Source: Bacillus methanolicus MGA3
GTDB lineage: Bacteria; Bacillota; Bacilli; Bacillales; Cytobacillaceae
DNA: 64,000 nt
NCBI RefSeq assembly: GCF_000724485.1
Contig: NZ_CP007739.1
Coordinates: 2,278,843-2,342,842 of the forward strand
Direction: 5' to 3'
Positions 8,776-19,025 of the stretch are shown in pieces. Under the pieces are notes generated by a model. The model searched no databases and was not told the DNA's origin. It worked only from the letters and a program-made list of their open reading frames with translations. Within the stretch, counting starts at the first letter, position 1. Each line of letters starts with the position of its first letter. Both the position numbers and the translations under genes were made by a program.

Positions 8776-9279
8776 TCACTCTTACCTCCTTCTAACACGC
8801 GAACAAAGCAGAGGTCCTTCACTCCAGAAAGTTTTGTTGTCTTTCCTTCATTGTTACTATGACCTCCTCCGACTCCCTCTCCACAGTCCACCATTTCGCA
8901 ATTGCTTATAGGTTTCCTCTTTACTCTTATTGAGTGTGAAGGAGGGTCTCCCCAGTTCCGCAAGGTACTTTCTCAACATGTCGATTCCTTTACCCCGAGG
9001 GATTCTTAGGTGCTGCATTCCAAGTTCTACACACCGTCCATGGTCTTAGCCCAATCTCACCAGGCTCGACTTCCCTTTGCCCTCCAGCGATGTCTTTTTT
9101 GACGAGGCGGCAGAATTCACATAATGTTACGACCTGTTGATTTGCTAGCACTCCAAAAGGAGTTACGTTGTCACCGGGCTTCAACCTTAGGATTTCTCCA
9201 CCAGTTGCCGGTCAGCTACCGAGCGTCTTGGCACTTACTCGGGTTGGACTTTCACCAACAAGCTGGGCGTGCTAAAACT

Positions 9280-9304
9280 AAAAAAGCAGCCGAAGCCGCT
9301 TTTT
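9280..9304 (-). terminator. lipM terminator next to intron insertion site
   Basis: AAGCGGC, a TTCG tetraloop and GCTGCTTTTTT on the minus strand form a strong intrinsic terminator right after the lipM stop. The group II intron begins within about 10 nt of its T-run. Confidence 0.88.
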
Positions 9305-10140
9305 CATCTTCTAAAATTCCAATCATCATTCTCGTACCGATCTTTTGCAATTTTTCGTACATATTCAAGCTCTTCTTGTGTTAGCTCGTATGGTTCTAAC
9401 TCAATGTTAAGCCCCTCGCTAAACCCTTTCCAGAAAGCTTCCTTTGCTTCTTCGAGCGTAATTTTCCGGCTGCTTATATCGTTAATCGCAACGGCTTTGT
9501 CTTTAAACGCTTTTTGCATTCTTTCCTTTACCCGTTCATTTGGATACTTAAATAGACTGAACAACTTATCCTCATCAAGATCAAGCAATATCGAACCATG
9601 TTGAAGAATAACACCTTTTTGTCTTGTCTGCGCACTTCCTGCTACTTTTCTTCCTTCGACCACAAGCTCATACCAGCTTGGTGCGTCAAAGCAAACAGAA
9701 GATCTTGGATTTTTTAATGATTCTTTCTCTTCTGCTGTTTTCGGTACAGCAAAATATGCTTCAAGCCCTAAATAATGAAAACCTTTTAAAATTCCTTCAG
9801 AAATGACCCGATAAGCTTCAGTGACCGTTTTCGGCATTTTCGGATGATCTTCAGAAACGATCACACTGTAGGTTAGCTCATGCTCATGAAGAACTCCTCT
9901 GCCGCCGGTAGGCCTGCGGACAAAGCCAAGATTATGCTTTTTAACCGCATCTAAATCAATCTCTTTTTCAACTTTTTGAAAATAACCGATTGACAATGTT
10001 GGAGGATTCCATCCGTAAAATCTGATCACAGGAGGAATCTTCCCTTCACTGTGCCAATCAAGAAGCGCCTCGTCCAAGGCCATATTAAAAGATGGTGACC
10101 CGTTACCTGTATCAATAAAACGCCATACTTCTTTGCTCAT
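9304..10140 (-). CDS. lipM: Octanoyl-[GcvH]:protein N-octanoyltransferase
   Basis: Moves octanoate from acyl carrier protein onto GcvH, the first step of lipoate synthesis in Bacillus. The 278 residues match LipM. The catalytic cysteine is at position 150 in [14 protein letters not shown], the same number as in the B. subtilis enzyme, and the conserved lysine lies in [20 protein letters not shown] is the family's nucleotide/acyl-binding loop. The ATG at 10140 follows AGAGGG. Its position near the gcv operon is functionally sensible, since GcvH is both the substrate of LipM and the lipoyl carrier of glycine cleavage. Confidence 0.95.
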   Translation of the reverse strand: MSKEVWRFIDTGNGSPSFNMALDEALLDWHSEGKIPPVIRFYGWNPPTLSIGYFQKVEKEIDLDAVKKHNLGFVRRPTGGRGVLHEHELTYSVIVSEDHPKMPKTVTEAYRVISEGILKGFHYLGLEAYFAVPKTAEEKESLKNPRSSVCFDAPSWYELVVEGRKVAGSAQTRQKGVILQHGSILLDLDEDKLFSLFKYPNERVKERMQKAFKDKAVAINDISSRKITLEEAKEAFWKGFSEGLNIELEPYELTQEELEYVRKIAKDRYENDDWNFRR

Positions 10141-10327
10141 ATGTAACCCTCTTTAAAACGTATTATTTTAGCTTCCTTTTTAGTCTATCAAAATTCATCC
10201 TTTAAACAAAGCAAGGCCCCCATCCTACTATCAGTACACAAAGATTTTTCGACGATTTTCTTTACTCAATAGAGCCGTGCCTTATATAATTAAGATTGGC
10301 TTAGCATATTGAAAGGAGCAAGAAGGA

Positions 10328-10708
10328 TTGGGTACGCTATATTTTATTTTAATCATCACTGGTGCTTTCATTGTTTATTCAGTTATTACATGGCTTTATC
10401 AGCGCAAAATTGTTAAAACATTAACAGAAGAAGAGTTCCGCCAAGGGTATCGAAAGGCTCAGCTTATTGATGTACGTGAACCGAATGAGTTTGAGGCTGG
10501 ACATATTCTTGGTGCAAGAAATATCCCTCTTTCTCAGCTGAAAATGAGACTAAAGGAAATCCGTCCGGACAAGCCTGTTTATTTATATTGCCAAAACCAA
10601 ATCCGCAGCGGCCGTGCTGCACAAATATTGTATCGTAATGGCTATAAAGATTTATACCATCTTCAAGGCGGATTCAAAAAGTGGACAGGCAAAATTAAAA
10701 CGAAATAA
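10328..10708 (+). CDS. yqhL: Membrane-anchored rhodanese-like protein YqhL
   Basis: 126 residues: an N-terminal membrane anchor (about residues 3-24) followed by a single rhodanese domain with LIDVREPNEFEAGHI and the active-site loop YCQNQIRSGRA, Cys at residue 88. Rhodaneses carry persulfide sulfur; the acceptor here is unknown. The start is a TTG with GAAAGGAGC upstream. It is divergent from lipM and ends in a strong terminator. Confidence 0.92.
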   Translation: MGTLYFILIITGAFIVYSVITWLYQRKIVKTLTEEEFRQGYRKAQLIDVREPNEFEAGHILGARNIPLSQLKMRLKEIRPDKPVYLYCQNQIRSGRAAQILYRNGYKDLYHLQGGFKKWTGKIKTK

Positions 10709-10720
10709 TTGAGTTTAAGG

Positions 10721-10747
10721 AAACCGGGCTCTGCCCGGTCTTTTTAA
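10721..10747 (+). terminator. Terminator after yqhL
   Basis: ACCGGGC, loop TCT, GCCCGGT, then CTTTTT. A seven-pair GC-rich stem 14 nt past the yqhL stop. Confidence 0.9.
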
Positions 10748-10916
10748 TTAAATCCAAGAGGCGGGGTTTAACACAGCCTTCTTAATAAAAGCCAAATTGT
10801 AATAAGGAATCTATAGGTCCTTAAGACTTTCATTCCGAATGGTGGATTAAACCCATATAGTATGCGCTTTTAAAATGTGCTACGATATACTTAATACTAT
10901 TTTGGAGGTGTTAAAG

Positions 10917-11862
10917 ATAATCGTTAAACATCGAGCGGAATCGCTTCTACTTCAAGGTTTGCTCACCGCTCAAAATTGGTGATCATCACCCACTGTTACC
11001 CGTTTTATCAGCAAAATCCACTTCCATTAAAACTGGCATTCATGGTGAAGAAAGAGTGGAAGACGTATTCCACAAACATTCCTTTTCCATAGATCACCGT
11101 ATATTCTTCGATCTATCCCTTTCCACAAGCAGCTATTTTCAAATAGACACCTTGTTTCTAACTCCCTCTTTCACAATTGTTTTTGAAGTGAAAAATATTG
11201 CAGGAAGCTTGAAGTTTATTGAAACCCCTCCACAATTAATCCGTACAAGTGCTGACAGACAGGTAGATGGCTTTGATAGTCCAGTGGCACAAGTAGAACG
11301 AAACGTTGAATTATTAGAGGAATGGATTCATACCCGCGGTATCCATCTTCCCGTATATGGAGTCGTTGTCTTGGCATATCCGAAGCAGATCGTTGAATTA
11401 GCCCCTGTGAAAACAAAAGTTCTATTTCCAAAATTAATTCCTTCATATATTAAAAACCTCTATGATAATCCTAGTAAATTGAAAAAAGATTCGTTCAACT
11501 GGTTATGCACTGAACTCATGAAAGGGCATCGAAATTTTATCCCCCCACTCATTTGTGAAACTTATCATATCCCACGGAGCGACATCCGTACTGGAGTTGA
11601 ATGTAAATTATGTGGCAAGCTTGGAATGAAAAGAGTTTTTAGGAATTGGAGTTGTTCAAATTGTGGAAACAACGATAAATTAGCCCATCAAAAAGCTATT
11701 AAAGAGTGGTTTTTGTTATTTGGAGGCAAAATGACAAACAAAAATTGTCGAGAATTTCTCCAGATTGACGACATGAAGACTGCCACTCGCCTCTTGCAAA
11801 GTATGAATTTACGGAGCGAGGGATCGTTCCGCAATCGCTCCTACTATATGGATTTTAAATAA
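10917..11862 (+). pseudogene. NERD-domain protein with lost start codon and frameshift
   Basis: Main frame 11056-11862 encodes the nuclease-related (NERD) fold: FQIDTLFLTPSFTIVFEVKN contains the conserved D and ExK, followed by QVERN and a zinc-ribbon-like segment (CKLCGKLG, then CSNCGNN). The natural N-terminus lies upstream. GGAGGTG precedes ATA ATC GTT AAA where related genes have ATG ATC GTT AAA, and that frame stops after about 21 codons at TGG TGA. The main frame is open from there (KIGDHHPLLPVLSAK, then GIHGEERVEDVF). One frameshift plus an ATG-to-ATA change explains the data. A shortened protein from the GTG at 11056 is possible, but it has no ribosome binding site. A sequencing error could explain the shift but not easily the start. 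Confidence 0.7.
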
Positions 11863-11867
11863 AAATT

Positions 11868-12052
11868 CAGCTGAACGAGAGTAAAAGAACCTTGAAAGGA
11901 TGTAATCCCTGCTGAACTGGAGGAAACTACTGCTGAACGAAACCACTGAACGGGAGTAACGGGAGTAGTCTCCTCCTGAACGGGAGTAAACTCATGCTGA
12001 ACGGGAGTAATCTCCTTCCGAACAAGAGTAAACTCTCCTAAACCAAGAGTTA
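11868..12052 (+). repeat. Degenerate short tandem repeat array
   Basis: At least six copies of a motif close to CTGAACGGGAGTAAACTC occur between the NERD gene and gcvPB, at about 11872, 11911, 11932, 11947, 11977, 11998 and 12019 (the last begins CCGAAC). The spacing is mostly 15-40 nt. The two best copies are 21 nt apart and share CTGAACGGGAGTAA exactly. No ORF with a start codon covers the array. Confidence 0.7.
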
Positions 12053-12071
12053 AAGCTGCAGCGCAGCACTC

Positions 12072-12109
12072 AAAAAATTTGGCATGGCGCCAAGCACCAT
12101 GCCAAATTT
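12072..12109 (-). terminator. gcv operon terminator
   Basis: A perfect 13-bp inverted repeat, AAATTTGGCATGG paired with CCATGCCAAATTT around a 9-nt loop, continues into TTTTTT on the minus strand just past the gcvPB stop. Confidence 0.9.
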
Positions 12110-12114
12110 GTACG

Positions 12115-13578
12115 TTATGATTGTTTTACATATCGAAGAACTGGTTTGCGGGCAGCCAACGCTTCATCTAACCTGCTGACAACCGTTGTATGAGGTGCTT
12201 CTTGTACAATTTCCGGATTTTCTTCAGCTTCTTTTGCAATTTGAATCATCGCATCAATAAATGCATCAAGCGTTTCTTTTGATTCGGTTTCAGTCGGTTC
12301 AATCATGATACACTCTTCCACGTTTAACGGGAAGTAAATGGTCGGCGGATGATAGCCGAAATCAAGCAAGCGTTTCGCAATGTCAAGCGTACGCACTCCA
12401 AGTTTCTTTTGGCGCTTCCCGCTTAATACGAATTCATGCTTACAATGTCTATTATATGGCAAATCATAATATTCCGCGAGTCTTCTCATCATATAGTTTG
12501 CGTTTAACACAGCATATTCACTGACTGCTTTTAAGCCATCCGGCCCCATTGAACGGATATACGTGTAAGCACGGACATTGATTCCGAAATTCCCATAAAA
12601 CGGCTTGACGCGACCGATCGATTGCGGACGGTCATAATCAAGGACATATTCCTCGCCGCGTTTCGTTACAACTGGTTTTGGAAGAAAAGGAATTAAATCT
12701 GCTTTTACCCCTACCGGACCTGAACCAGGACCGCCTCCTCCGTGTGGGCCTGTAAAGGTTTTATGAAGGTTTAAATGAACAACGTCAAATCCCATGTCTC
12801 CTGGGCGGGCTTTTGATAAAACAGCATTCAAGTTCGCACCGTCATAATACAATTTTCCGCCGGCGTCATGGACAATTTCCGCCATTTCTAAAATATTCTC
12901 TTCAAATAAACCGAGTGTGTTTGGATTTGTCAGCATGAGAGCGGCAGTATCTTCGCCGACTACGCGTCTTAAATCTTCCAAATCGACAAGTCCGTTTTCA
13001 TTCGATTTAACGGTTATGGTTTCAAATCCTGCAACAGAGGCAGAAGCGGGATTCGTTCCATGAGCTGAGTCAGGGACAATGACTTTCGTCCGCTTTGTAT
13101 CCCCGTTTGCTTCATGGTATGCACGGATCATCATCAGCCCTGTCCATTCCCCATGAGCGCCTGCGGCCGGCTGAAGCGTCACTTCATCCATGCCGGTAAT
13201 CTCCTTTAAATGCTGCTGGAGATCATACATTAATTCTAGCGCACCCTGGACGGAACTTTCGTCCTGAAGCGGGTGAATGTGTGCAAAACCATGAAAGCGG
13301 GCAACGTTTTCATTGATTTTCGGATTGTATTTCATTGTACAAGATCCAAGCGGATAAAAACCTGAATCCACCCCGTGATTGCGCTTTGATAAAGCTGTAT
13401 AATGGCGCATAATATCAAGCTCAGAAACTTCCGGCAGATCAGGCTCTTCTTTTCGCAAATACTCGTCCGGCAGAAGATCGTTTACATCGATTTCCGGAAC
13501 ATCCATTTCCGGAAGACTGTATCCAATGCGCCCTGGTGTGCTCATTTCAAAAATCAGCGGTTGATCTTGTTTATGCAT
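12115..13578 (-). CDS. gcvPB: Glycine dehydrogenase (P-protein), subunit 2
   Basis: 487-residue PLP-binding half of the P-protein of glycine cleavage, which decarboxylates glycine and passes the aminomethyl group to lipoyl-GcvH. The PLP lysine lies in [14 protein letters not shown], and the preceding [10 protein letters not shown] holds the aspartate for the pyridine nitrogen. The ATG follows GGGGGATTTCC and overlaps the gcvPA stop by 8 nt, so translation is coupled. It is the last gene of gcvT-gcvPA-gcvPB. Confidence 0.97.
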   Translation of the reverse strand: MHKQDQPLIFEMSTPGRIGYSLPEMDVPEIDVNDLLPDEYLRKEEPDLPEVSELDIMRHYTALSKRNHGVDSGFYPLGSCTMKYNPKINENVARFHGFAHIHPLQDESSVQGALELMYDLQQHLKEITGMDEVTLQPAAGAHGEWTGLMMIRAYHEANGDTKRTKVIVPDSAHGTNPASASVAGFETITVKSNENGLVDLEDLRRVVGEDTAALMLTNPNTLGLFEENILEMAEIVHDAGGKLYYDGANLNAVLSKARPGDMGFDVVHLNLHKTFTGPHGGGGPGSGPVGVKADLIPFLPKPVVTKRGEEYVLDYDRPQSIGRVKPFYGNFGINVRAYTYIRSMGPDGLKAVSEYAVLNANYMMRRLAEYYDLPYNRHCKHEFVLSGKRQKKLGVRTLDIAKRLLDFGYHPPTIYFPLNVEECIMIEPTETESKETLDAFIDAMIQIAKEAEENPEIVQEAPHTTVVSRLDEALAARKPVLRYVKQS

Positions 13579-14917
13579 GGAAATCCCCCAATTCTTTCAC
13601 GAAAGTATCAATCTCTTCTTTTGTTCTTAATTCCGTTACGGCGACTAACATATGATTTTCCAATTCTGAAAAATCATGCCCGAGATCATATCCGCCAATG
13701 ATTCCCTTTTGTAAAAGAGCCTTGTTTACATCTTTCACCGACTTATTCAGCTTCACAATAAATTCATTAAAAGCAGGGCCATCAAAGACAAGCTCAAAAC
13801 CATTTTTTATGAATGCTTTTTTCGCATAATGAGCCTTTTGAATATTGGCAACAGCCATCTCTTTCACACCTTTTTTTCCTAAAGCCGTCATGGCAACAGA
13901 GGCCGCAAGTGCATTTAGTGCCTGGTTGGAACAAATATTGGAAGTTGCTTTGTCGCGGCGGATGTGTTGTTCGCGTGCTTGTAGAGTCAGAACAAAACCT
14001 CGGCGCCCTTCCTCATCCACTGTTTGGCCAACAAGCCGGCCAGGCAATTTTCGCATCAGTTTGCTCGTAACAGCAAAGTAACCGCAATGAGGACCGCCAA
14101 AAGCTGTCGGTATTCCAAATGGCTGAGCATCACCGACAACGATATCGGCTCCGAAGTTCCCTGGCGGCCTTAACACACCAAGTGCAAGCGGATTACTTGA
14201 AACAACAAACATCGCTTTTTGGCCATGAGCTATTTCCTCAATCTCTTTTAAAGGTTCTATGCGGCCGAAGAAATTTGGATACTGTACAATGACAGCCGCC
14301 ACCTCATCTGTCACCATATTTTTCAGTTGCTCAATATCTGTGATCCCGTCTTTATAGGGAACTTCGACTACCTCAATATATTGTCCTTTCGCATATGTCT
14401 TTACGACTTCTTTTGCTTCTGGATGAACTGCTGAGGAAATAACTACTTTCTTTCTCCTTGTTTGTCCTGCGCTTAACATGGCGGCTTCCGCCAGAGCTGT
14501 TGCGCCGTCATACATGGAGGAATTGGCTACTTCCATTCCAGTTAATTCGCAGATCATTGTTTGGAATTCAAAAATAGCTTGAAGTTCACCTTGAGAAATT
14601 TCAGGCTGATACGGTGTATACGCTGTATAAAATTCTGAACGAGAAATAACATGGTCTACAATGACCGGAATGTAATGATCATAAACACCTGCTCCGAGAA
14701 AAGAGGTATTTTTCTTTAAATCTGCATTTTTTTCAGCCAAAAAAGCTAATTCTTTCATTAAAGATGATTCAGACTTTGCTGGTTTTATGTTATATTCGCC
14801 CTTAAAACGGACGCGTTCTGGAATATCGCTGAACAGGTCATCAATAGAGGATACGCCGATTGTTTCCAACATTGCCTTTTTGTCCTGTTCTGTCATCGGT
14901 AAATAGCGATGCTTCAT
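13571..14917 (-). CDS. gcvPA: Glycine dehydrogenase (P-protein), subunit 1
   Basis: 448-residue first half of the split P-protein, forming an alpha2-beta2 enzyme with GcvPB. Hallmarks are RYLPMTEQD at the start, [31 protein letters not shown] and [11 protein letters not shown]. The ribosome binding site GGGAGG lies within the end of gcvT, leaving only a 3-nt gap, so this is a tight operon. Expression is set by the glycine riboswitch upstream of gcvT. Confidence 0.97.
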   Translation of the reverse strand: MKHRYLPMTEQDKKAMLETIGVSSIDDLFSDIPERVRFKGEYNIKPAKSESSLMKELAFLAEKNADLKKNTSFLGAGVYDHYIPVIVDHVISRSEFYTAYTPYQPEISQGELQAIFEFQTMICELTGMEVANSSMYDGATALAEAAMLSAGQTRRKKVVISSAVHPEAKEVVKTYAKGQYIEVVEVPYKDGITDIEQLKNMVTDEVAAVIVQYPNFFGRIEPLKEIEEIAHGQKAMFVVSSNPLALGVLRPPGNFGADIVVGDAQPFGIPTAFGGPHCGYFAVTSKLMRKLPGRLVGQTVDEEGRRGFVLTLQAREQHIRRDKATSNICSNQALNALAASVAMTALGKKGVKEMAVANIQKAHYAKKAFIKNGFELVFDGPAFNEFIVKLNKSVKDVNKALLQKGIIGGYDLGHDFSELENHMLVAVTELRTKEEIDTFVKELGDFHA

Positions 14918-14920
14918 CGT

Positions 14921-16042
14921 TTACTTTCCTCCCTGTGACTTCTTTTCTCTTTTATAAAAAGGTGTTGACACAATAACTGCTTTTAGACGCTTGCTACGGA
15001 TTTCAATGTCGACTTCATTGCCAAGTTCTGCTTCCTCCGCTTTTACTAAGGCAAGCCCGATATTTTTCTTCAATGTTGGAGATTGTGTTCCGCTAGTAAC
15101 TTCTCCGATTTTTTCGTCACCTTTATATACTTGATAACCGTGGCGCGGAATCCCTCTGTCGATCATTTCTACGCCGACAAGCTTTCTCGGGACCCCGTTT
15201 TCTTTTTGTTGTTTTAATGCATCTTTGCCAATAAAATCAGCATCTTTATTAAGCTTTACGGCAAATCCGATTCCCGCTTCAAGCGGGCTGATCTCTGGAG
15301 AAAGTTCCTGGCCGTAAAGCGCAAGGCATGCTTCAAAGCGCAACGTATCGCGTGCTCCTAATCCGCATGGCAATATGCAGAATTCCTTTCCTGCCTCAAG
15401 GATCTCCTTCCAAAGAACTGGTGCATCATTTGCATCACAATAAATTTCAAATCCGTCTTCACCGGTATATCCCGTTCTTGAGACAAGCGCTTTTTTCCCA
15501 TTAATGTTCACATCCTGCTGGAATTTAAAAAAGCCAATATTGTTTAGATTTGTTTCTGGTGTTAGTTTTTGAAGAACTTCTTCTGCTAGCGGACCTTGCA
15601 GTGCCAATTGAGCTGTTTGTTCAGACAAATCATTAATTTCAACATTTTCATCTAAATGATCTTTGAGCCAATTGAAATCCTTATCGATATTTGCAGCATT
15701 TACAACAAGCAGATAGTGGTCTTCTTCCAGCTTATAAACGAGAAGATCGTCAACAGTGCCCCCGTTTTCATAGCACATCGCCGAATATTGGGCACCTCCC
15801 GTTTTTAATTTTGAGACATCATTAGTTAACATTTTTTGTAAATACTCTAGACTACCTGTTCCTTTTACTTCAATTTCTCCCATGTGAGAAACATCAAATA
15901 ATCCTGCCTTTGTCCGGACAGCCTCATGTTCCTCTTTGATGCTTGAGAATTGGACAGGCAATTCCCAGCCTCCAAAATCGATAGTCTTTGCACCATATTC
16001 CTTATACGTATCAAATAACGGTGTGCGCTTAAGTTCAGACAT
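14921..16042 (-). CDS. gcvT: Aminomethyltransferase (glycine cleavage T-protein)
   Basis: 373-residue T-protein. It releases ammonia from aminomethyl-lipoyl-GcvH and makes 5,10-methylene-tetrahydrofolate. Motifs are [11 protein letters not shown] near residue 50, [10 protein letters not shown], and [19 protein letters not shown] with the folate-binding region. The ATG at 16042 follows AGGGGGATC. It is the first gene of the operon and lies behind a tandem glycine riboswitch and its terminator. Confidence 0.97.
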   Translation of the reverse strand: MSELKRTPLFDTYKEYGAKTIDFGGWELPVQFSSIKEEHEAVRTKAGLFDVSHMGEIEVKGTGSLEYLQKMLTNDVSKLKTGGAQYSAMCYENGGTVDDLLVYKLEEDHYLLVVNAANIDKDFNWLKDHLDENVEINDLSEQTAQLALQGPLAEEVLQKLTPETNLNNIGFFKFQQDVNINGKKALVSRTGYTGEDGFEIYCDANDAPVLWKEILEAGKEFCILPCGLGARDTLRFEACLALYGQELSPEISPLEAGIGFAVKLNKDADFIGKDALKQQKENGVPRKLVGVEMIDRGIPRHGYQVYKGDEKIGEVTSGTQSPTLKKNIGLALVKAEEAELGNEVDIEIRSKRLKAVIVSTPFYKREKKSQGGK

Positions 16043-16122
16043 CTTGATCCCCCTAATCCTCCATCTGAAATGTTAGTTTACCCAGAATTCAATTCAATAA
16101 AAAACGAGCGCCATGGACAAAC

Positions 16123-16335
16123 AAAAAAGGACAGAAAACCCCCTCAATAAATGAGAAGGTCTCTGTCCTTGCACCTGAAAGTTTACCATTGCGGCTTTCC
16201 TCTTTGGTGGCTCCAATATTGGTGGAGCACTCTCCAGAGCAGCGTCAAACAAGAGTTCTTTTGCCTGAGAGATTCACAAATCAGCTTTGTTTGCTCCTTC
16301 GGCGCTACAAATGTAGTCTCTCCCCTTGTCATCAT
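16123..16335 (-). ncRNA. Tandem glycine riboswitch with terminator
   Basis: The 5' leader of gcvT holds two glycine aptamers. Aptamer 1 runs from about 16335 to 16235 (GGGGAGAGAC, GCGCCGAAGGAGCAA, then the hallmark GAATCTCTCAGGCAAAAGAAC). Aptamer 2 runs from about 16230 to 16162 (GCTCTGGAGAG, GCCACCAAAGAGGAAAGCC, CTTTCAGGTGCAAGGACAGAG). The expression platform is a hairpin at 16123-16168 in which GGACAGA pairs with TCTGTCC and is followed by TTTTTT. In this family glycine binding prevents terminator formation, so high glycine turns the cleavage operon on. Confidence 0.96.
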
Positions 16336-16512
16336 TCGCATTTATAAAATTTCCCATTATGGTCATACTAAACTTTACGAATAGGTTTTAGATTACACCT
16401 TTTAAAAAGAATTTTTAATATGATAAATTTCTAAACTTTCAAAGCTAATCTTATCCTACCATTAAAGAGCTTGGTTGGGCAATAACATTTTCTAGTAAAG
16501 GAGCAATTTGAC

Positions 16513-18210
16513 ATGACGGTGCAGATTGAGTTCGATTCTTCCTGGCAGGATGAATTTTTACAACGGATTACTAATGATGGCCCCTGGGGAAACTGGGAGT
16601 TATTTAAACTAGCCGTTGAAGTGGAAAAACATACGGTCATCCCTGAATTCGAAGGTCTGCAGGCTCCGAAGCACCTGCCAAATTTGACTCCATTGCCCCA
16701 TCAGCTTGAAGCCGCTAGACAAGTTGTTGAAAACATGCACGGCAAAGCCATTTTGGCTGATGAAGTAGGTCTGGGAAAAACAATTGAAGCGGGCCTGATA
16801 CTAAAGGAATATATGATTCGGGGTCTCGTAAAAAAAGTGCTTATTCTTGTTCCGGCTTCACTTGTTACCCAATGGGCGAGTGAATTGAATACAAAATTCT
16901 TTATCCCGGCCATCACTCAGCGAAAAAGCTATGTATGGGACCAGTGCGATGTTGTTGTATCTTCGATCGATACAGCCAAAAGAAGCCCTCATAGAGAAAT
17001 AATTTACGAACAGGATTATGATTTGATTATTATCGACGAAGCTCACAAGCTCAAAAATAATAAAACAAAAAACTACGAGTTTGTTCAAAACTTAAAAAAG
17101 AAATTCTGCCTACTATTAACAGCTACACCCATTCAAAACCGGATAGAAGAAATCTTTCATTTAGTTTCTTTATTAAAACCAGGGCATTTAGGCAATGAAT
17201 CTGCTTTCTTTGAAAAGTACAAAAGGGACTCACGGTCGTTTAATGATGACGAACGCCTTCGTGAGCTTGTTAATAAGGTCATGATACGAAACAGGAGGAC
17301 CGACACCGGGATTGAGTGGACAAAACGGCATGTTGAAACGATACCGATCGAGCTTACAAAAGAAGAACGGGAGCTTTATGATGCAGTAACGGACTTGCGG
17401 AGTGAAGGCAACTGGGTCAACTCAAGCCAATTTTCAGTTATGACACTGCAGCGGGAAGCATGCAGCAGCAGGGAAGCTGTTTTTTATACGTTAAAAAATA
17501 TGCTTGAAAAGCAAGAATCGCCTTCAAAAGCATTTCAAGAGCAAATACAATACCTAGTCTCAAAAGTGGAAGCTGTAAAAACGAATTCGAAAGCAAAAAA
17601 AGCTCTTGAACTTATTCAAAAAATAAATGACAAAGTCATCATTTTCACAGAGTACAGAGCAACCCAAATGTATTTGCAATGGTTTTTAAAACAACACGGC
17701 ATCACCTCTGTCCCTTTTAGGGGAGGCTTTAAACGCGGCAAAAAAGACTGGATGAGAGAATTATTTCAAAATCAAGCTCAAGTGTTAATAGCGACGGAAG
17801 CTGGCGGCGAAGGAATTAACCTTCAATTTTGCAATCACATCATTAACTTTGACCTTCCGTGGAATCCGATGCGATTAGAGCAGCGAATTGGGCGGATTCA
17901 CAGACTTGGCCAGGAAAAAGATGTGATCATCTACAATTTTGCTACAAAAGATACTGTTGAAGAACATATATTAAAACTGCTATATGAAAAAATTTATTTG
18001 TTTGAAAAAGTGATTGGTGAGCTCGATGATATATTGACAAAGCTTGAGTTTGGAAATATCGAAGATCATTTAGTTGAAATATTCGGACGATCAGCTTCTG
18101 AAGGGGAAATGAGAATAAAAATGGAAAACCTTTCTTCAATGATTCAATTTGCAGAAGAAATAAAAGAGGGTGAGCTTCGTGCAGCAACAGGAAATTCATC
18201 AATTTCTTGA
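16513..18210 (+). CDS. yqhH: SNF2-family helicase-like ATPase YqhH
   Basis: 565 residues with both RecA lobes of an SNF2/Swi2 ATPase: Walker A DEVGLGKTIEAG, Walker B IIIDEAHKLKN (DEAH), motif III TATPIQNR, and in the second lobe VIIFTEYRA, ATEAGGEGINLQ and QRIGRIHRLGQ. It probably moves along duplex DNA or remodels protein-DNA complexes; its biological task in Bacillus is unknown. It is divergent from gcvT and overlaps the start of yqhG, and the pair is conserved, suggesting linked function. Confidence 0.94.
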   Translation: MTVQIEFDSSWQDEFLQRITNDGPWGNWELFKLAVEVEKHTVIPEFEGLQAPKHLPNLTPLPHQLEAARQVVENMHGKAILADEVGLGKTIEAGLILKEYMIRGLVKKVLILVPASLVTQWASELNTKFFIPAITQRKSYVWDQCDVVVSSIDTAKRSPHREIIYEQDYDLIIIDEAHKLKNNKTKNYEFVQNLKKKFCLLLTATPIQNRIEEIFHLVSLLKPGHLGNESAFFEKYKRDSRSFNDDERLRELVNKVMIRNRRTDTGIEWTKRHVETIPIELTKEERELYDAVTDLRSEGNWVNSSQFSVMTLQREACSSREAVFYTLKNMLEKQESPSKAFQEQIQYLVSKVEAVKTNSKAKKALELIQKINDKVIIFTEYRATQMYLQWFLKQHGITSVPFRGGFKRGKKDWMRELFQNQAQVLIATEAGGEGINLQFCNHIINFDLPWNPMRLEQRIGRIHRLGQEKDVIIYNFATKDTVEEHILKLLYEKIYLFEKVIGELDDILTKLEFGNIEDHLVEIFGRSASEGEMRIKMENLSSMIQFAEEIKEGELRAATGNSSIS

Positions 18211-18970
18211 AAGATATTTTCATGCCAATGGGTGCGAAATTATAGAAAATAGTCCCGGACACATAACCGTTCAATTAACAATTGAACTTGATAAAGAACT
18301 AATGAACAGACCTTTTTACTGGCATTACCTTGAAAAAACCGGTGGGGTTCCAAACCCAATGAAGCTAACGATGATAACAAATTCAGCTGCTGCACCTGAA
18401 CAAATAAAAGGAGAAAACATCTATTTCGGCTCACCCCGCCTTCATCAAATTTTCAAGTCAACGAAAAATCTTGCCGGTTATATACGGCTTTACGAAAACC
18501 GAAGCTTGAAACAACAGCAGCAAACACCGCTATTACCCTGGCTAGGTATAAATGTAAAAATTTCATATCAGTGCGACCGGAAACGAGATATCTTCAAATC
18601 AATTGGTTTGCAGTTAATCAACGGACAAATGGTTGAAAATTTTCATGACAGACTGCTAAAAATCCCATTAACACCAAAAATACCTGATTATTCATTTACT
18701 CTTTCCCCGCTCGTCATGCCAAAAAGTGGAATAATGAGAATTGAAAACTATATAAGAAATTATCTTGGACAGGAAGACCATACATGGGCAGACGAAGCTA
18801 TAAAGCGCTGGCAAAAAGATTTGGAATTATTGGATCATTTTTATGAGGGAGAAGAGGAAAGAGAAAGTTATGAAATTGAAAAAAAAGCACTTCAAGAACA
18901 ATATGAACCGAAGATAAAGATATCGATTATTAACGGCGGTTTATTTTATCTTACAGAAAAATCCATTTAA
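18179..18970 (+). CDS. yqhG: YqhG family protein
   Basis: A 263-residue protein of the Bacillus YqhG family, function unknown. I place the start at the GTG at 18179 (MQQQEIHQFLERYF), with AAAGAGGG upstream; a GTG at 18170 lies inside that site. The gene overlaps the yqhH end by 32 nt. No membrane segment or signal peptide is seen, and the C-terminal third is charged and probably helical. It is followed by a bidirectional terminator shared with yqzE. Confidence 0.87.
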   Translation: MQQQEIHQFLERYFHANGCEIIENSPGHITVQLTIELDKELMNRPFYWHYLEKTGGVPNPMKLTMITNSAAAPEQIKGENIYFGSPRLHQIFKSTKNLAGYIRLYENRSLKQQQQTPLLPWLGINVKISYQCDRKRDIFKSIGLQLINGQMVENFHDRLLKIPLTPKIPDYSFTLSPLVMPKSGIMRIENYIRNYLGQEDHTWADEAIKRWQKDLELLDHFYEGEEERESYEIEKKALQEQYEPKIKISIINGGLFYLTEKSI

Positions 18971-18975
18971 ACTCC

Positions 18976-19025
18976 AAAAAAGTAACAAGGAAGCAGGCTT
19001 TATGCCGCTTCTTTGTTACTTTTTT
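18976..19025. terminator. Bidirectional terminator between yqhG and yqzE
   Basis: AAAAAGTAACAAGGAAGC pairs with GCTTCTTTGTTACTTTTT, giving a long stem with T-runs on both strands. It overlaps the yqzE stop. Confidence 0.88.

Larger units (their letters stand above)
7722..9273 (-). mobile_element. Group II intron with internally deleted maturase
   Basis: A retroelement of about 1.55 kb. Its 5' end is near 9273, where GCACGCCCAGC leads into GTTGGTGAAAGTCCAACC, a domain I-like fold. About 500 nt of structured, non-coding RNA follows, then the reverse transcriptase at 7741-8775, domain V at 7792-7825, and a domain VI-like hairpin ending near 7722 in CTACTCTAC. It sits immediately after the lipM terminator, in the gap before nrdJ, so no gene is interrupted. 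Insertion next to a terminator hairpin is typical of group IIC introns, but I cannot assign the class firmly. The boundaries are approximate. Confidence 0.85.

Noticed and set aside
8772..9184. Two short open frames on the minus strand upstream of the reverse transcriptase
   Set aside because: They lie in the structured RNA part of the group II intron, have no family resemblance and no proper ribosome binding sites.
11868..12052. CRISPR array
   Set aside because: The repeats are degenerate, unevenly spaced and without constant-length unique spacers. No cas genes are in the window.
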